Shown piece by piece: positions 1-8,183 of a stretch of DNA of 64,000 bases. The position numbers and the translations under genes are program-made. The notes under the pieces were generated by a model, which saw only the letters and a program-made list of their open reading frames with translations, made no database searches and was not told the DNA's origin. Every line of letters starts with the position of its first letter. Within the stretch, counting starts at the first letter, position 1. This stretch comes from Bacillota bacterium (GTDB lineage: Bacteria > Bacillota > Clostridia > Acetivibrionales > DTU013), in the NCBI GenBank assembly GCA_023411715.1, contig JAEYOM010000004.1, positions 1-64,000 on the forward strand, in the 5' to 3' direction.

Positions 1-113
1 AATACGCCATATAAGGCATCTGCGAGCAATTCACCGTTTCCGGCCTCCGTCAGTTCGTAGGCTCCTGGCACACTTGTTTTTAGACTTCTTTCCGTTTCTT
101 CTATTATGTCCAT
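1..113 (-). CDS. Partial 5' end of an element gene, function unknown
   Basis: About 37 codons are visible, from an ATG at 113 and running off the left edge of the window. The start lies just past the stop of the neighbouring HTH gene, so the two are probably translationally coupled. The visible N-terminus (MDIIEETERSLKTS...) is hydrophilic and too short to classify. Its place after the repressor and HTH gene is where replication or primase genes sit in phage and ICE modules, but that is context only. Confidence 0.5.
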   Translation of the reverse strand, partial: MDIIEETERSLKTSVPGAYELTEAGNGELLADALYGV

Positions 114-117
114 TAAA

Positions 118-333
118 TCACCGTGCCTTTACAAGCCGTAGCTCCTGGGGCTGTTCCTGCTGTCCGTTAAGCCATATGTCAATCGCGTCCGCATTATAGT
201 AAAATTTCCGTATTCCCGGTATAGACACTACTCCGGGCATTGTGCCTTTTCTCCGGGCCTCGTTGATAGCCCATACAGAAAATCCAGTATATTCAGCTAG
301 TTCTTTGTCAGTCATTAACCGTTTTATTGCCAT
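118..333 (-). CDS. Small helix-turn-helix (excisionase-type) protein
   Basis: A 71-residue protein with the compact winged-helix layout of the MerR-like/HTH_17 family: 'MTDKELAEYTGFSV' gives the first helices, and 'GIRKFYYNADAIDIWL' resembles the wing and the final helix that ends in a tryptophan. Such proteins act as excisionases or as DNA-binding regulators of phages and integrative elements. The gene starts one base after the previous gene ends and lies in an operon reading away from the repressor. Together with the integrase it supports an integrated element. Whether it directs excision or regulates replication cannot be told from the sequence. Confidence 0.65.
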   Translation of the reverse strand: MAIKRLMTDKELAEYTGFSVWAINEARRKGTMPGVVSIPGIRKFYYNADAIDIWLNGQQEQPQELRLVKAR

Positions 334-591
334 TCAAGCCACCCCTTTCTTTTTAAGTTCCATTACCTTTAGTAAAAGCTCGATCCGCTCGGTTTCAATC
401 TCGCCGTTTCTTATCTCGCGCCTTGTTTCTTGTAAGGCATAATCAATAAACGGTTTATTTATCTCAATACAATCTGAAAGTGGAGTTTCATTTATTTGCG
501 TTTTTGCCTGTTCTTTAAGTGCATGAATTAACTGCCTCTTTCTCTTACGGTTTTCTCTTTTTCGCTGCTTGCCTGTGTTTGTCATAGGCAT
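334..591 (-). CDS. Small basic protein of the integrated element, unknown
   Basis: An 85-residue protein with a very basic N-terminus (KQRKRENRKRKRQ), then a helical, charged remainder. I recognise no domain. A GGGGG ribosome binding site four bases before the ATG supports the start. Its stop abuts the next gene. The basic N-terminus would allow nucleic-acid binding, but this is inference from composition. It belongs to the leftward early operon of the element. Confidence 0.55.
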   Translation of the reverse strand: MPMTNTGKQRKRENRKRKRQLIHALKEQAKTQINETPLSDCIEINKPFIDYALQETRREIRNGEIETERIELLLKVMELKKKGVA

Positions 592-696
592 AAAACCCCC
601 TTTGTTATCGGTCTAGCATCGATAGGCGCTACCCCGATATGTTCAGGCTTTTGAGCTTGAAGCGATTGCTTCACCCAGCAGCCACTTTTTTATAAG

Positions 697-912
697 TCAG
701 TTTTCCTGATTTTCAGGAAACAACATTTCCGGAGAAACGTTTAGCGCAATGGAAATTCTACGTTTCCATGAAGGAAACGGCTTTTGGTGACCTGTAACAA
801 GTCTTGAAATCACTGCTGGATCTATTCCTGTAAGGTCATATACTTTAAGATTGGAAATTTTATTTGTTCGTATATATTTACCGAATGTAGTCAATTTTTT
901 AGACGCTGCCAT
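697..912 (-). CDS. XRE-family HTH repressor of the integrated element
   Basis: A 71-residue protein consisting essentially of one helix-turn-helix domain. 'LKVYDLTGIDPAVISRLVTG' is the turn plus recognition helix, and 'RRISIALNVSPEMLF' is the usual closing helix of Cro/CI-like proteins. I chose the ATG at 912 because GGAGGG lies six bases upstream; an in-frame start at 930 has no such site. It is divergent from the gene at 1042, with about 130 bp between them, the classic repressor arrangement. It probably controls the lysogenic or integrated state of the element. Confidence 0.75.
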   Translation of the reverse strand: MAASKKLTTFGKYIRTNKISNLKVYDLTGIDPAVISRLVTGHQKPFPSWKRRISIALNVSPEMLFPENQEN

Positions 913-1041
913 AAAATACCCTCCTCTCAAAATTTTTGTTGCAAACTTTATTGGTTCATGGTACTATTATTGTAATCTAACGCTTATATGAAGTCAAAAG
1001 CTACACGCGTTACATGACGTTATGCGAAAGGAATGATTTGT

Positions 1042-1932
1042 ATGTTTGAAACGAGAGAAGTTTTCAATTCAGAAATAATGTGGGTTCACTTTGAAAAATA
1101 TGAGATTTGTGTGAATTCAGACGATCAAGATTGCATTATACCCGTAAAGGATTCAGCAATACGCAATTACAACCCATTTGAACATTCTACTCCAAGCGAA
1201 TTGTTAAGGGATTTTCTAAGTATTGAGATGGTGATACCTGAGAATTTTAGGCATAATGCAGATCCACTGTTTCAATATGACAAATGGGATGAGAACGTAA
1301 AAAGAAATGTAAACAATGCAATTTTGGAATTTGTTAAGAAATACGGCTTATTAGGTTTATTTTTAAAAGATTACGAATCTAGACTTACCGAAATCAGTAA
1401 TTATATTGAGGGATATTTCCCAAGAGAATCCTATCTTACGTACTTTAAACGACTACCAAAATCTTTTCAGGAAAACGACAAATTTGACGAATATAGACTT
1501 CAGCCTATAGAAAATAAAAAGTTTTGGTATGGTTATGCTGAGCCAGTTGTATCAATATTAACCCACATAAAACTAATCTCAAATAAAATGAACATTTGGA
1601 ATGATTTTATTCACTCAAAGGCCCAGCCTTATGATTATATGCCGAATAGCAACAAAACTTGGGAAGAAAAAATAAACGAGTTTGGAGTAGGGCCGATATA
1701 TTTGTTCATGTCGTTTTATGATGTTTGGCAGTATAAATGGAACTACAACTCCCTTATTGATGCTATGGGCATTATGGTTATAAATAATTGTATTAATAAA
1801 GAAAGCCAAGTAAGGATATGTGAAGACCCGCGATGTAAAAAACCATTCATATCAACTAATCCAAAACAGACATTTCATTCTAAGCAATGTGCTGGTAAAT
1901 ATCGACAAGACAAATTAAGAGGAAAAGTGTAA
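1042..1932 (+). CDS. Unknown protein with C-terminal Cys motif, beside the integrase
   Basis: A 296-residue protein, mostly alpha-helical and rich in aromatic residues, with a C-terminal cysteine cluster (CEDPRCKKPF ... HSKQC). This resembles the small zinc-binding CGNR-type tails found at the ends of some regulatory and phage-encoded proteins. The ATG at 1042 is preferred because AAAGGA lies at the proper distance; the ATG at 1033 overlaps that site. It sits between the repressor and the integrase, a common slot for accessory cargo. I do not recognise the N-terminal 250 residues and assign no function. The AT-rich codon use differs from the chromosomal genes to the right, which fits acquired DNA. 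Confidence 0.7.
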   Translation: MFETREVFNSEIMWVHFEKYEICVNSDDQDCIIPVKDSAIRNYNPFEHSTPSELLRDFLSIEMVIPENFRHNADPLFQYDKWDENVKRNVNNAILEFVKKYGLLGLFLKDYESRLTEISNYIEGYFPRESYLTYFKRLPKSFQENDKFDEYRLQPIENKKFWYGYAEPVVSILTHIKLISNKMNIWNDFIHSKAQPYDYMPNSNKTWEEKINEFGVGPIYLFMSFYDVWQYKWNYNSLIDAMGIMVINNCINKESQVRICEDPRCKKPFISTNPKQTFHSKQCAGKYRQDKLRGKV

Positions 1933-1947
1933 AGGAGAGTGAAGAAT

Positions 1948-3213
1948 ATGGCAGGGTACATGAAGGACCTGGGAAACGGCAAATTTCAGTTTGAGGTCAG
2001 CAAAGGAAAAGACGGAAGCGGCAAGCGTGACAAGGCATATAAAACCGTTACTTTTACAGGATCGACACCTGAAGCTATTCACAAAAAGGCTGAAAAAGCT
2101 CTTGCTCTGTTTGTAGCAGAGGTTGAAAAGGGTGAATTTATTGCGCCTACTCATTACACCTTTGAAAGCTATGTTGAAGATTGGAAAAAGAACGCACAGC
2201 GTACCCTGGCGCCCAAGACGTACTACAGGTACAATGAATTATTGAGGCTTCATATATTGCCTAAGATTGGCGCTCAGAAGCTTGAAAGCATAACACCGAT
2301 CATTCTGGATAACGCATATGAAGAACTAAGACAACCGCAAAAACAGGTCCGTGTTAAAAAAGATGGCACAAAGCACGAAAAGGAATATGTTTTATCAGAA
2401 ATGACGTTGAAGCATATTCACCGGCTTATAGGAACGATCCTACAGACAGCTTACAAAAAAGGACTGATCAAAGAAAATCCCATATCCCGGACCGATGCCC
2501 CGAAGGTAAAAAAGCATGATGTTCAGGCTTACGATACCGCAACAATAACCCAGTTAATAAATGACCTTGAAGACACTGACTTACAGTTTAAAACTTGCGT
2601 ACATATCACTTTAGCTGGTGGTTTACGTTTAGGTGAAGTAATGGGGCTTGAATGGGAAGACGTTAATTACGAGGATAGCACGATTACAATACGGCAAGCC
2701 GCGCAGTATATTCCAGGTAAAGGCACTTTCACAAAAGCACCGAAGAATGAAACGAGTATAAGAACAATTTCCCTACCTGAGCCTGTAATGAAGTTAATAG
2801 TTGATCTGGAACATGCTCAGAAGGTTAGGAAGGTTGAATTAGGAACCAAGTGGAAAGGTGGCAGGATAAGGGATAAAAAGGCCGCAGGCGAAGAAGAAAA
2901 GCCTAATAGACTTTTTACACAGGCAGACGGCGCCCCGATGCATCCATATACGCCTACAAAGCAATGGAAGAAGTTTGTTGAAGAAAAAGGGCTTCCTCCC
3001 CTTACCTTTCACGGCCTCCGGCATACCGCCGCCAGCTATTTAATATCGCTAGGTCAGGACGTTGCAAGCGTCAGTAAAAGGCTCGGGCACAGTAATGTAA
3101 ACACAACATTATCAATTTACACACATGCGTTTAAAAAGAAGGATCAAGAAGCTGCCGACAGAATGGCCTTGTTATATCCCAAAAAGGAAGAAGGCACAAC
3201 AAAAGCGAATTAA
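1948..3213 (+). CDS. Tyrosine site-specific integrase
   Basis: A 421-residue phage-type integrase that would catalyse integration and excision at the attachment site. The N-terminus resembles an arm-type DNA-binding domain, residues of roughly 60-165 form the core-binding SAM-like domain, and the catalytic domain follows. Active-site elements are all visible: Arg in 'GGLRLGEVMG', His-x-x-Arg in 'HGLRHTAASY', His in 'LGHSNVNTT' and the nucleophilic Tyr in 'SIYTHAF'. I chose the ATG at 1948, ten bases after AAAGGAG; a GTG at 1939 sits on the ribosome binding site. It reads toward a tRNA-Trp 3' fragment about 230 bp downstream, which is its likely att site. Confidence 0.93.
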   Translation: MAGYMKDLGNGKFQFEVSKGKDGSGKRDKAYKTVTFTGSTPEAIHKKAEKALALFVAEVEKGEFIAPTHYTFESYVEDWKKNAQRTLAPKTYYRYNELLRLHILPKIGAQKLESITPIILDNAYEELRQPQKQVRVKKDGTKHEKEYVLSEMTLKHIHRLIGTILQTAYKKGLIKENPISRTDAPKVKKHDVQAYDTATITQLINDLEDTDLQFKTCVHITLAGGLRLGEVMGLEWEDVNYEDSTITIRQAAQYIPGKGTFTKAPKNETSIRTISLPEPVMKLIVDLEHAQKVRKVELGTKWKGGRIRDKKAAGEEEKPNRLFTQADGAPMHPYTPTKQWKKFVEEKGLPPLTFHGLRHTAASYLISLGQDVASVSKRLGHSNVNTTLSIYTHAFKKKDQEAADRMALLYPKKEEGTTKAN

Positions 3214-3237
3214 AATAGCTTACCCACCGAAAGTCAG

Positions 3238-3273
3238 GAAGCCCTGCCGGATAACCGGTAAGGGCTTTATTTT
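3238..3273 (+). terminator. Rho-independent terminator after the integrase gene
   Basis: A hairpin with arms AGCCCT-CCGG and CCGG-AGGGCT is followed by TTTATTTTT. It starts 25 bp after the integrase stop. Confidence 0.8.
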
Positions 3274-3445
3274 TGTGTAACGGTTTTTGTCGGTATGAGT
3301 AGCGGTTTTTTCTACCGACATTCCCACCGACAGCTTTTAAAAATATTTGCGGATTTTTACCAATGTATACCAATATAAGAACAACGCAAACACAGTAATA
3401 CCAACGCTTTCAAATTTTCACCAATATAGCCCAATACATACTTGT

Positions 3446-3494
3446 AGGTCTCCAAAACCGTCGGCTGCAGGTTCGATCCCTGTCTCCCCTGCCA
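3446..3494 (+). other. Attachment site: 3' fragment of tRNA-Trp(CCA)
   Basis: The sequence from AGGTCTCCAAAACC to the encoded CCA end matches the anticodon arm (CCA anticodon), T arm (GGTTCGATCC) and 3' acceptor strand (CTCCCCTGCCA) of a tRNA-Trp. No complementary 5' acceptor strand or D arm precedes it, so it is not a complete tRNA gene. Integrases of this class commonly use tRNA 3' halves as attachment core, so this is most likely the distal att junction. The intact gene should lie beyond the left edge of the window. Confidence 0.82.
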
Positions 3495-3495
3495 G

Positions 3496-3529
3496 AAGCA
3501 TCAAGGCTTAACAGCTTTGGTGCTTTTTC
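3496..3529 (+). terminator. Terminator following the tRNA-Trp fragment
   Basis: AAGCATCAAGGC pairs, with two G-T pairs, to GCTTTGGTGCTT and is followed by a T run. It is probably the original terminator of the tRNA-Trp gene, left on the chromosomal side of the junction. Confidence 0.7.
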
Positions 3530-3539
3530 ATTTTTGATG

Positions 3540-4010
3540 AAGAAGCACTAAATAAAAGCGTCGATCCTTTGTCTAATGCATATTTCCCAGGATTTGCCAT
3601 TACGCAATATTTGTTGTAAAATATTATCTAGAAGTACAAATGTGATGCGTTAAACATCAGCTTGGCCGCTTGCCTTAGGTACTGTCACCAATCAATAAAC
3701 GGTTCTTCGCATGATTTATCCTGCTATCGGTATCTACTTTCTCAAGTTCGCATTGAAGCCGCTTTGGGTTAAACACTTGTTGGAATTCCTGGTTTGAACT
3801 CACAATTGAAACCGACATTTTTAAATTGTTTCAAAAGAATGTTTCCTATCAGGAAGGAGGTGGCTTTCGCATTTCCAGTAGATATGACATCGGATAATTT
3901 TTGTGCTGCAAATAGCCACAACCGGCTTAAAACGGAGTGATTTATAAAGATAATATTTAAGCAGGATGTAGGTAAGTAGTGACAAACAAAAGTATTTAAG
4001 GAGGTAAACC
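3540..4010. other. 470-bp gap between att junction and xylanase; no gene recognised
   Basis: No convincing gene is seen. A plus-strand open frame of about 55 codons at roughly 3774-3940 has no recognisable domain and ends before the xylanase. The last bases carry a strong AAGGAGG ribosome binding site for the xylanase at 4000-4006. The segment may hold the xylanase promoter and decayed chromosomal sequence disturbed by past integrations at the tRNA. Confidence 0.4.
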
Positions 4011-4637
4011 ATGTTTAAAAAGAAAATCGCGTTTTTGGCAATTATAATGATTTTTACAATGGTATTTGCAATGCCCGCAAGTGCAGCCACAGACTACTGG
4101 CAAAATTGGACCGACGGCGGCGGGACGGTAAACGCTACCAATGGAGCAGGCGGCAATTTCAGTGTCTCGTGGACAAACTGCGGGAATTTTGTTGTCGGTA
4201 AAGGCTGGTACACCGGATCAGCATCCAGGGTTGCAAACTACAATGCCGGCGCCTGGCAGCCATCGGGCAACGGATATTTGACTCTCTATGGGTGGACGAG
4301 AAACTCACTTATAGAGTATTACGTCGTTGACAGCTGGGGCACCTACAGACCTACCGGAACGTATATGGGCGCCGTTTCCAGTGATGGAGGTACTTATGAC
4401 ATATATACTTCCTGGCGATACAACGCACCTTCCATTGACGGCAATAAAACTTTCCAGCAGTTCTGGAGTGTCAGGCAGTCGAAGAGACCAACCGGAAGCA
4501 ACGTCTCGATCAATTTCGGCAACCATGCCAACGCCTGGAGGAGTAAGGGAATGAATCTTGGAAGCAGTTGGGCCTACCAGGCATTCTGCGTGGAGGGATA
4601 TCAAAGCAGCGGCTACGCAAATGCGACGGTATGGTAA
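4011..4637 (+). CDS. Secreted GH11 endo-1,4-beta-xylanase
   Basis: A 208-residue enzyme that hydrolyses internal beta-1,4 bonds of xylan outside the cell. Residues 1-25 form a signal peptide (KKK, hydrophobic core, ASA cleavage site). The rest is a single GH11 beta-jelly-roll: the nucleophile is Glu102 in 'LIEYYVVDSWG' and the acid/base is Glu195 in 'CVEGYQSSG'. There is no dockerin, carbohydrate-binding module or S-layer domain, so it should act as a free, minimal xylanase. The start has a perfect AAGGAGG site. The gene stands alone, with its terminus facing a leftward operon. Confidence 0.95.
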   Translation: MFKKKIAFLAIIMIFTMVFAMPASAATDYWQNWTDGGGTVNATNGAGGNFSVSWTNCGNFVVGKGWYTGSASRVANYNAGAWQPSGNGYLTLYGWTRNSLIEYYVVDSWGTYRPTGTYMGAVSSDGGTYDIYTSWRYNAPSIDGNKTFQQFWSVRQSKRPTGSNVSINFGNHANAWRSKGMNLGSSWAYQAFCVEGYQSSGYANATVW

Positions 4638-4820
4638 CATATCGCTTCAGGAAGAGTAACCGGTAGGAGTCTGGTAAACTCTACTTACCTACATTCTACT
4701 TGAGTATTATCTTTAGGAAGAATGGAGGAACGCTGTTCAGAATGCATCGCAGGCCGTTTCCGGCAAGTCGGACGGCCTTCAACGCTGCCAGTGCGCGAAT
4801 GGCAAAGGCCCGAATCAATT

Positions 4821-5585
4821 CTATACCGATTTCGTACTCGAATCATTTTTTGCACCGGCGTCGATCCCCATCCCTAAGCCTTTTTTAGAGTTTATTTTGC
4901 GGATGAGCATCTTTTCGACCCAGCCCTTCTTGTATTTTATTGAAATATATCCAATTACCGATATGATCAACGCTCCTACGGTATCGACGATCAGATCCTT
5001 CATAGTATTTTCAAGCGCTGCGTGCCCTACCAGCAAAGTACCGTCCTCAAGGGCGAACTTCTGCATGTTGAGCCCCAGCAACCCATCGAACGTAAATTCA
5101 TATATTTCCCAGATCATGCCAAGCATGACTGCAAAGCAGAATGCAAAGAGTGCAACAAAGGCAGGACTTAAATTGACCGGAACGCGTTCCGCCCGATTAA
5201 GAAGGGTGATGAAAGAAAAGCCGATCGCGCCAAGCATTCCGCTGCTGAAGGCATGCAACAGCACATCCCAGTCTCGGAACACATAATAGAAGCTTCTTAC
5301 TTCGCCAAGGTAAATAGCGCAGAAAAGAAACAGCACGAACAGAATATGCATAAGGTTTGGTATATCGAGTTTCAGCCTCTTTTCTATCAGACCCGGCAGA
5401 AACATGATGAATATGCCGAGCAGGCACTGCAGCAGCATCAGTACATATTCGCTGTCGGTACGGCCGCCGTCCTCCGGCACTCCGCCGCGAGTAAGCGCAA
5501 TCCTGATCACTATATATATCACAGATCCCACAAGCATCAGAAAAACAATAGTATTGATGATCTTTTCGATCCTGGATTTGTTCAT
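4821..5585 (-). CDS. Multi-pass membrane protein, DUF2238/YjdF-like
   Basis: A 254-residue integral membrane protein with about six hydrophobic segments and a basic C-terminal tail. Motifs 'DWDVLLHAFSSGMLGA', 'WEIYEF' and 'DLIVDTVGALI' resemble the conserved acidic/His motifs of the DUF2238 (YjdF) family. The biochemical role of this family is not known. It starts 15 bp after the stop of the lipoprotein gene upstream and is probably co-transcribed with it. Confidence 0.7.
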   Translation of the reverse strand: MNKSRIEKIINTIVFLMLVGSVIYIVIRIALTRGGVPEDGGRTDSEYVLMLLQCLLGIFIMFLPGLIEKRLKLDIPNLMHILFVLFLFCAIYLGEVRSFYYVFRDWDVLLHAFSSGMLGAIGFSFITLLNRAERVPVNLSPAFVALFAFCFAVMLGMIWEIYEFTFDGLLGLNMQKFALEDGTLLVGHAALENTMKDLIVDTVGALIISVIGYISIKYKKGWVEKMLIRKINSKKGLGMGIDAGAKNDSSTKSV

Positions 5586-5600
5586 GTCAATCCCCCGCTT

Positions 5601-6611
5601 TCACTTCACAGCATCGCAGCTTCCCACCTTTACTCTCTCCGCTGGATTCGCGCTCTTGAAATCCCACATTTCAAAATGCTTAAGAACAGGTTCCAGATTA
5701 TCATCCAGTGTATAGAATGACTCGATTTCACCAATCATATCGACGGCAGCCATACCGAAGATCGGCAGCGGTACTTTGATTTCCATACGTCCTTTCGGTG
5801 ATTTAACCAGTGCCAGTCTTGAATCGTCGCTGATATCGACTGCATTAGGATCAATCCAGGCCTTGTCCGCGTACTCCTGCATAGTTTCTTCATCAGGCTG
5901 CTGATCACCGTTTTCAATGGTCAGGTCAGCTTCAAAACCGTAATTATTATTAGTAAATGTCAGTTTATTACCGCCTTTTTTGTAAACTGCATGGAATCCG
6001 GCGATATAATCTACAATAGAATTATCGATAGTAAATGTAAAGCTTTTGTTCGTTTTATAGCTGTAGACAAAATAGGTAGAATAGGAAAAAGATGCGCCGT
6101 GGTCGGGTATTATTATAAAAACTTCCTTCGAACCGTCATTATCAAGATCGTCAAACTGCATGCTCGTCAGTATATTTGTAAGTCCCTGTTCCCTTTTATT
6201 GAATTGTACTCTTCTTTCGTTACCGTTGCCTCTGATAACCAGGGTGCCTTCCAGTATATTATGTGAATTCTGCCCTTCAACCGATGTTGATGACATAACA
6301 GCTTCGACCTGTTCGTTAACGCCGTCGGCGTCAAGATCAACGCTTGCACTTTGCAGCAGCTCAGTTTTTTGTCCAACTGCGGCGCTGTTGCTTCCGCTTT
6401 GCTCTATTGCCGCAGTTGTCGCATTTTGTCCCTGTAAATCCTGCAATGTGCCGCTATCCTGCACCGAAGTCCCCGTTGCTTCATAAAGCTCGGTTGAAAC
6501 ATTTTCCGGCAGGTTGTTGCCGGATGTTTCGGCAGCTTTTTTATTGCCGCCGCAGGCAGCAGCCGACAGCAGCATTATCACCGTTAAAGCCAGAACAAAT
6601 CCGCGCTTGAT
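5601..6611 (-). CDS. Putative lipoprotein of unknown function
   Basis: A protein of roughly 326-336 residues with a lipobox (LSAAAC) for lipid anchoring outside the membrane, a low-complexity linker, then a domain with 'VDLDADGVNEQVEAV' and 'DDLDNDGSKEVFIII'. These Asp-rich repeats resemble VCBS/FG-GAP-type calcium-binding turns. The obvious ATG (6581) leaves a signal peptide without a basic start. Ten codons upstream in frame is ATC AAG CGC, spaced six bases after GGGGGT, which would give a proper KRGF... signal sequence. Either a rare ATC start is used or an ATG has mutated; there is no better in-frame start codon. It is followed closely by the DUF2238-like gene. Confidence 0.7.
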   Translation of the reverse strand: MKRGFVLALTVIMLLSAAACGGNKKAAETSGNNLPENVSTELYEATGTSVQDSGTLQDLQGQNATTAAIEQSGSNSAAVGQKTELLQSASVDLDADGVNEQVEAVMSSTSVEGQNSHNILEGTLVIRGNGNERRVQFNKREQGLTNILTSMQFDDLDNDGSKEVFIIIPDHGASFSYSTYFVYSYKTNKSFTFTIDNSIVDYIAGFHAVYKKGGNKLTFTNNNYGFEADLTIENGDQQPDEETMQEYADKAWIDPNAVDISDDSRLALVKSPKGRMEIKVPLPIFGMAAVDMIGEIESFYTLDDNLEPVLKHFEMWDFKSANPAERVKVGSCDAVK

Positions 6612-6686
6612 AAAATTACCCCCAATATAGATAATTTATGCTTCCGAATACACTTTTATCATACCATGCAATTGAAAAATATCCAA

Positions 6687-6863
6687 TCAAGTACGGAAAA
6701 AAAACAGATATACGGGCATCGCAACAGCTCCAAGGCATAGTACGTAAAGGAATATGGAGCCTGCCTTATTGCCCTGTTTCCAGTTCCAAACCGCATAGCT
6801 TGCAGTGTGTATCGTTATTCCTGCTATAATTGATAAGATCAGGATTCCGAGCAGTATTGACAT
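6687..6863 (-). CDS. Small two-helix membrane protein, candidate GerA-receptor D subunit
   Basis: A 58-codon gene starting at ATG 6863 after a strong GGAGGTGG site. It encodes two hydrophobic segments (about residues 2-24 and 35-56) separated by a short basic loop (WNWKQGNKAG). It starts 27 bp after the gerC stop, so it is the fourth gene of the gerABC operon. Some gerA-family operons in Bacillus species carry small two-transmembrane 'D' proteins that modulate receptor function. Size, topology and position match that description; sequence homology is not something I can confirm. Confidence 0.65.
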   Translation of the reverse strand: MSILLGILILSIIAGITIHTASYAVWNWKQGNKAGSIFLYVLCLGAVAMPVYLFFFRT

Positions 6864-6890
6864 GTTCCACCTCCGTAATGCCGCAGACTA

Positions 6891-8183
6891 TCAATGTTCA
6901 ACTGACTTTACCATTAAGCCGGTCCTTCTCATTTTAAGCTTGACATTAATTTCAAAACCAGATTTTTTATATTGATCGGGCCAGTCGTATTTTTTCCATT
7001 CCGCCCATGTCAGGAACTTACTTTTTACATATCTGCCTAATCCGCAGATATCGGAATCAAACTCATATAATGTCCTTTTGAGCATGGCTGTGAGCTCTTC
7101 CTTTATCATTTCCGATGCTTCCTTTTCCATCACTTCCGGGTAATTTTCATAATTTACGTCGCTTTGTATGGATGTAAAATCACCCTCAAGATCTATGTCT
7201 ATTTTGAAAAACGGCTTTCCGTTCTTAATTTCTGCGTTGATCATGGGTTTCTTTCTCTGGAATATGTTCATGACCACGACCATATTTTTAACGTAAACGT
7301 CAGGCATAGTCCAGTATGCATACTTATATTCGCCTGTTATCAATTGCAGGCACGAAGATTCAAGTCCATTCATCGTTGCTACCATTTTATCATTTTTAAA
7401 TACCGCAACCCCCATGAATTCATTTTTCTGGTCTGCAATGATCGGTGTAGTACCTGCATCGTAATGACCCTCAGGTTTTATCTTGGTTACGTCTGTCTTG
7501 TTGCCTGACTTTTTCAGATCATCCACTGTTTTATAACTGCTCAATCCCGTCAGTATGGCCACAGGTTCGATTGCATCCGATTCGGACCTGAAATAAAAGT
7601 CGTTAAATCTCACAGTTGGGTAAAATGAGGTAAAATCCTTTCCAAGAATCAATTCGTAATATTTAGCAGGGTTGCTTTCCAAAGTCGGTTTGACGGCCTT
7701 CAAATATTGATCGGGCGGATCGGTCGATACTGTGACATATATGTCGGATCTGAATTCCCTTCCTCTTTGAATAGCATGCAGGTATATCTCGACACCTTTC
7801 TCGGCAAGCGCTTTTGAAAACACAATAATTTTAGTATGCGACATGTTTATTTCCTTGCTTATTATATTGTTTATCATATTCAAACCAGAATATATGGATG
7901 GCGCATCAACTGTAATAATGGAGGTCGGTCCTGCACTTGCACCTCCGCCTCCTCCCCCGCCACCTCCGCCACCTCCGCCACTCTGGCCGCCTCCAATAGA
8001 TAGGGGCGCTGCAAGCTGCAGCGTTAGTCTGAGGTTATCCGCTACTCCTACATCGAGTCCCATCGCAAGCGGATAAGCTAGGTCGTCCACTTCTCTCATA
8101 TCGAAGCAGCCTGTCAAGGGCATCATTACCGTCATGCAAATCATTATTGAAAATATTTTTTTAAGTTCATCCTTCAGTTTCAT
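6891..8183 (-). CDS. gerC: Spore germinant receptor C subunit (Ger(x)C lipoprotein)
   Basis: A 430-residue lipoprotein component of a GerA-type nutrient receptor in the spore inner membrane. The signal peptide ends in the lipobox LTGC (Cys26), and 'CFDMREVDDLAYPLAMGLDVG' region is characteristic of Ger(x)C proteins. I chose the ATG at 8183 because GGAGGG lies upstream; this start overlaps the end of gerB by 17 bp. Residues 69-81 are an uninterrupted run of 13 glycines encoded by GGN repeats (7941-7979), an unusual insertion in the N-terminal domain. The gene follows gerA and gerB and precedes the small two-helix gene. Confidence 0.9.
   Translation of the reverse strand: MKLKDELKKIFSIMICMTVMMPLTGCFDMREVDDLAYPLAMGLDVGVADNLRLTLQLAAPLSIGGGQSGGGGGGGGGGGGGASAGPTSIITVDAPSIYSGLNMINNIISKEINMSHTKIIVFSKALAEKGVEIYLHAIQRGREFRSDIYVTVSTDPPDQYLKAVKPTLESNPAKYYELILGKDFTSFYPTVRFNDFYFRSESDAIEPVAILTGLSSYKTVDDLKKSGNKTDVTKIKPEGHYDAGTTPIIADQKNEFMGVAVFKNDKMVATMNGLESSCLQLITGEYKYAYWTMPDVYVKNMVVVMNIFQRKKPMINAEIKNGKPFFKIDIDLEGDFTSIQSDVNYENYPEVMEKEASEMIKEELTAMLKRTLYEFDSDICGLGRYVKSKFLTWAEWKKYDWPDQYKKSGFEINVKLKMRRTGLMVKSVEH

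Noticed and set aside
3446..3494. Complete tRNA-Trp gene
   Set aside because: Anticodon arm, T arm and CCA end are present, but there is no D arm or pairing 5' acceptor strand upstream.
3821..4090. 89-codon minus-strand frame over the xylanase start
   Set aside because: It is a shadow of the xylanase signal-peptide region and has no translation signals.
5176..5187. GGAACGCGTTCC as a LexA box
   Set aside because: The half-sites are separated by two bases instead of four, and it lies inside a coding region.
7843..8076. Proline-rich plus-strand protein
   Set aside because: The poly-proline is simply the reverse strand of the GerC glycine tract.
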